Shown here one piece after another: positions 5,492-6,706 of a DNA stretch of 6,706 nt (positions within the stretch are counted from its first letter, which is position 1; the number at the start of each line of letters is the position of its first letter). The notes below the pieces were generated by a model. That model was not told where the DNA came from, made no database searches, and saw only the letters and a program-made list of their open reading frames with translations. The stretch lies in the NCBI GenBank assembly GCA_934746785.1, contig CAKVFO010000169.1:1-6706 (forward strand), read 5' to 3'. Source of the DNA: an uncultured Clostridium sp. (GTDB lineage Bacteria; Bacillota; Clostridia; Clostridiales; Clostridiaceae). The translations under genes were made by a program, and so were the position numbers.

Positions 5492-6253
5492 ATGAAAAAG
5501 AAAGTTTTGCTGGTGTTTTTGATTATGTTATTTATATTAGCATTAGCTGGTTGTGGTGAAAATGCAGATAAAGAAATAAAATCTACAGAAATAGAAGAAA
5601 GTAAAGTTAAAGAAGAAAATACTGAAAAGGAACAAATAGATATTTCTGAAAGAAAAGAAGGAAAAATTCTAAAGAAAAATGATTTTGAGTATACAATTAA
5701 TAAAGCTAAGGAATGGGAGATATTAGGCTTTGAGCACATGATTTATGCTTCAAATGACAAAGCTATAATTAGTGGTTACACTGCATTATTAGTTTATGAT
5801 TTTAATGAAAAAAGAATAACAAGAGCCTTAGATGTTGGTGTTTTAGAAATGAATCATGATCAAGGGGATATGTGCACAAACTTCATTTTTAATAAAGATG
5901 GCAGCAAAGTTTTAATGTATAATGATGATCCTAGTATTAAGGACAAAAGCCAGACTAAGAATATTTACTTATATGAAATTGATAAAGATGTTTTAAGTCA
6001 GGTTGATTATATAACATTAGAAGATCAATATAAACCTAAAAGTGATTATAAGCATATAAATTCTTTTGACAATGAATATAGAAACAAATATACAGACATG
6101 CATATGCTTGAGCATATATATATAGATGATAATAATATATGTTTTTTACTTGTACCTAACGAATCTAATGGGAAAAGAGGAATTACAGATTTAATGTTTT
6201 TAGTAGTTAATACTGAAACTAAGGATGAAAAAGTTTATAGGATAAATTTCTAA
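5492..6253 (+). CDS. Putative lipoprotein with beta-propeller-like segments, function unknown
   Basis: This 253-residue protein starts with a lipoprotein signal peptide: MKKK, a hydrophobic core, then the lipobox LAGC at 18-21, so C21 would be lipid-modified and hold the protein on the outer face of the membrane. A highly charged linker rich in Glu and Lys (about 22-65) separates the anchor from a folded domain. That domain contains strand-turn-strand blocks such as ALLVYDFNEKRITRAL, FIFNKDGSKVLMY (131-143) and NIYLYEID (157-164). These resemble blades of a WD40/TolB-like propeller, but there are too few for a full ring, so the fold is a suggestion only. AGGGGG at 5481-5486, five bases before the ATG, is strong. 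It is the second gene of an operon with the small exported protein upstream. No transporter or enzyme motif is visible. A minus-strand open frame across its 5' half is only a shadow. Confidence 0.75.
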   Translation: MKKKVLLVFLIMLFILALAGCGENADKEIKSTEIEESKVKEENTEKEQIDISERKEGKILKKNDFEYTINKAKEWEILGFEHMIYASNDKAIISGYTALLVYDFNEKRITRALDVGVLEMNHDQGDMCTNFIFNKDGSKVLMYNDDPSIKDKSQTKNIYLYEIDKDVLSQVDYITLEDQYKPKSDYKHINSFDNEYRNKYTDMHMLEHIYIDDNNICFLLVPNESNGKRGITDLMFLVVNTETKDEKVYRINF

Positions 6254-6255
6254 TT

Positions 6256-6286
6256 ATTATTCAAAGATTTTCATTATGTGAATAAT
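6256..6286 (+). other. AT-rich hairpin after the lipoprotein gene
   Basis: ATTATTCA (6256-6263) pairs perfectly with TGAATAAT (6279-6286) around a 15-base loop, immediately after the stop codon. There is no T run behind it, so it is not a convincing terminator. It may be a 3' end-protecting structure or chance. Transcription could continue into the gene at 6362. Confidence 0.3.
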
Positions 6287-6361
6287 ACTACTTAAAAAAG
6301 AATATGATAAAATTGATACAACATATTTATTTTAAAACTTATTGAACATTGGAGGGAATAA

Positions 6362-6613
6362 ATGTTAGAGTTTAAATATGATACTCAGTTATTAATTGAA
6401 GGAAAGAATCTTAATGAAGATACAATCAATGATTACTTTAATAACAACTTTAGTGGAGACTGTTTATTAGCAGTTGGGGATGATGAACTTATAAAAATAC
6501 ATTACCATACTAATGAACCCTGGAAGGTATTAGAATATTGCTCATCTCTAGGTGAAATTTTTGATATTGTAGTTGAAGATATGGATAGACAATCAAGAGG
6601 ATTAAAAGGTTAA
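6362..6613 (+). CDS. Stand-alone FakA/YloV middle-domain protein (DAK-like)
   Basis: This complete 83-residue protein resembles one internal domain of FakA/YloV, the DAK2-fusion fatty-acid kinases that phosphorylate fatty acids bound to FakB (DegV). The matching parts are FKYDTQLLIEG (4-14), equivalent to the family's YCTEFII-type start; VGDDELIKIHYHTNEP (38-53), equivalent to VGDDDLVKVHVHTNDP; WKVLEYCSSLGEI (54-66), equivalent to GKVLEYALKLGEL; and EDMDRQ, equivalent to ENMREQ. The ATP-binding DAK2 domain and the FakB-binding C-terminal domain are absent, so it cannot be a kinase alone. In FakA, as I recall, the Cys of YCTE and the two His of HxHT bind zinc. Here both His remain (H47, H49), and Asp (D7) replaces the Cys. 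The gene is not an obvious fragment: it has GGAGGG at 6351-6356, five bases before ATG, its own stop and its own terminator. Database names such as 'kinase to dihydroxyacetone kinase' would be misleading for it. A regulatory or lipid/metal-binding role is conceivable, but unproven. Confidence 0.8.
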   Translation: MLEFKYDTQLLIEGKNLNEDTINDYFNNNFSGDCLLAVGDDELIKIHYHTNEPWKVLEYCSSLGEIFDIVVEDMDRQSRGLKG

Positions 6614-6621
6614 AATTTTAG

Positions 6622-6653
6622 AAAATAGTCTAAGTAATTAGACTGTTTTTTTT
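6622..6653 (+). terminator. Rho-independent terminator after the FakA-domain gene
   Basis: AGTCTAA (6627-6633) pairs perfectly with TTAGACT (6638-6644) around a GTAA tetraloop. A T:G pair and AAAA (6622-6625) with TTTT extend the stem, and eight T (6646-6653) follow. It begins eight bases after the stop codon. Confidence 0.88.
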
Positions 6654-6706
6654 ACGTATAGAAAATTCAAAACTTTTTTGAGAGCGAGCACTGATTATTA
6701 CTGGAT

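Noticed and set aside
5419..5739. 106-residue minus-strand open frame
   Set aside because: It is antisense to the 5' part of the lipoprotein gene, which has a strong ribosome binding site and lipobox. The Ser/Phe-rich translation is typical of a shadow of Lys/Glu codons.
6256..6286. Hairpin after the lipoprotein gene as a terminator
   Set aside because: The stem is only AT-rich and 8 bp, the loop is 15 bases, and no T run follows.
6681..6706. Start of a protein at the window end (TTGAGAGCGAGC frame)
   Set aside because: There is no ribosome binding site before the TTG, only a few codons remain and nothing recognisable is encoded.

Overview
The window looks like chromosomal DNA of a low-GC Firmicute, most likely Clostridium sensu stricto (C. 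perfringens or a relative). The reasons are the extreme AT content, AT-ending codons, strong purine-rich Shine-Dalgarno sites (AAGGAG, GAGGAG, AGGGGG, GGAGGG) and U-tailed terminator hairpins. Species is an inference from style, not from a marker gene.

Region 1 (1-3642, + strand) is a bacteriocin-type locus. After what may be the tail of an upstream gene (1-96), a Gly/Tyr/Ser-rich secreted protein of about 123 residues (200-570, reconstructed) is followed by a hairpin and three co-directional ABC-transporter genes. These are an FtsX/MacB-type permease (631-1734), a second FtsX-type permease (1731-2971) and a LolD/MacB-type ATPase (2974-3642). The order resembles lactococcin 972-family loci (secreted peptide, multi-TM 'immunity' protein, ABC ATPase), but the membrane part is two genes. 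Two single-base frameshifts break the locus as given. One is in an A7 run at codons 2-4 of the peptide gene, where eight A would restore a textbook signal peptide. The other is near 2100-2130 in the second permease. They may be real decay, phase variation or slippage at homopolymers, or sequencing errors.

Region 2 (3665-4992) holds a terminator, a minus-strand NUDIX hydrolase (3716-4273) and a divergent HD-domain nucleotidase of YfbR type (4362-4937) closed by a strong terminator. Both enzymes probably act on small nucleotides.

Region 3 (5064-6286) is a two-gene envelope operon of unknown function: a small single-TM or secreted protein (5103-5471) and a lipoprotein with propeller-like blades (5492-6253), starting at an extended -10 promoter.

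Region 4 (6362-6653) is an 83-residue protein that matches only the middle domain of FakA/YloV (DAK-like) fatty-acid kinases, followed by a clean terminator. The last 53 bases hold no gene I can assign. No tRNA, rRNA, CRISPR array or insertion sequence was seen.
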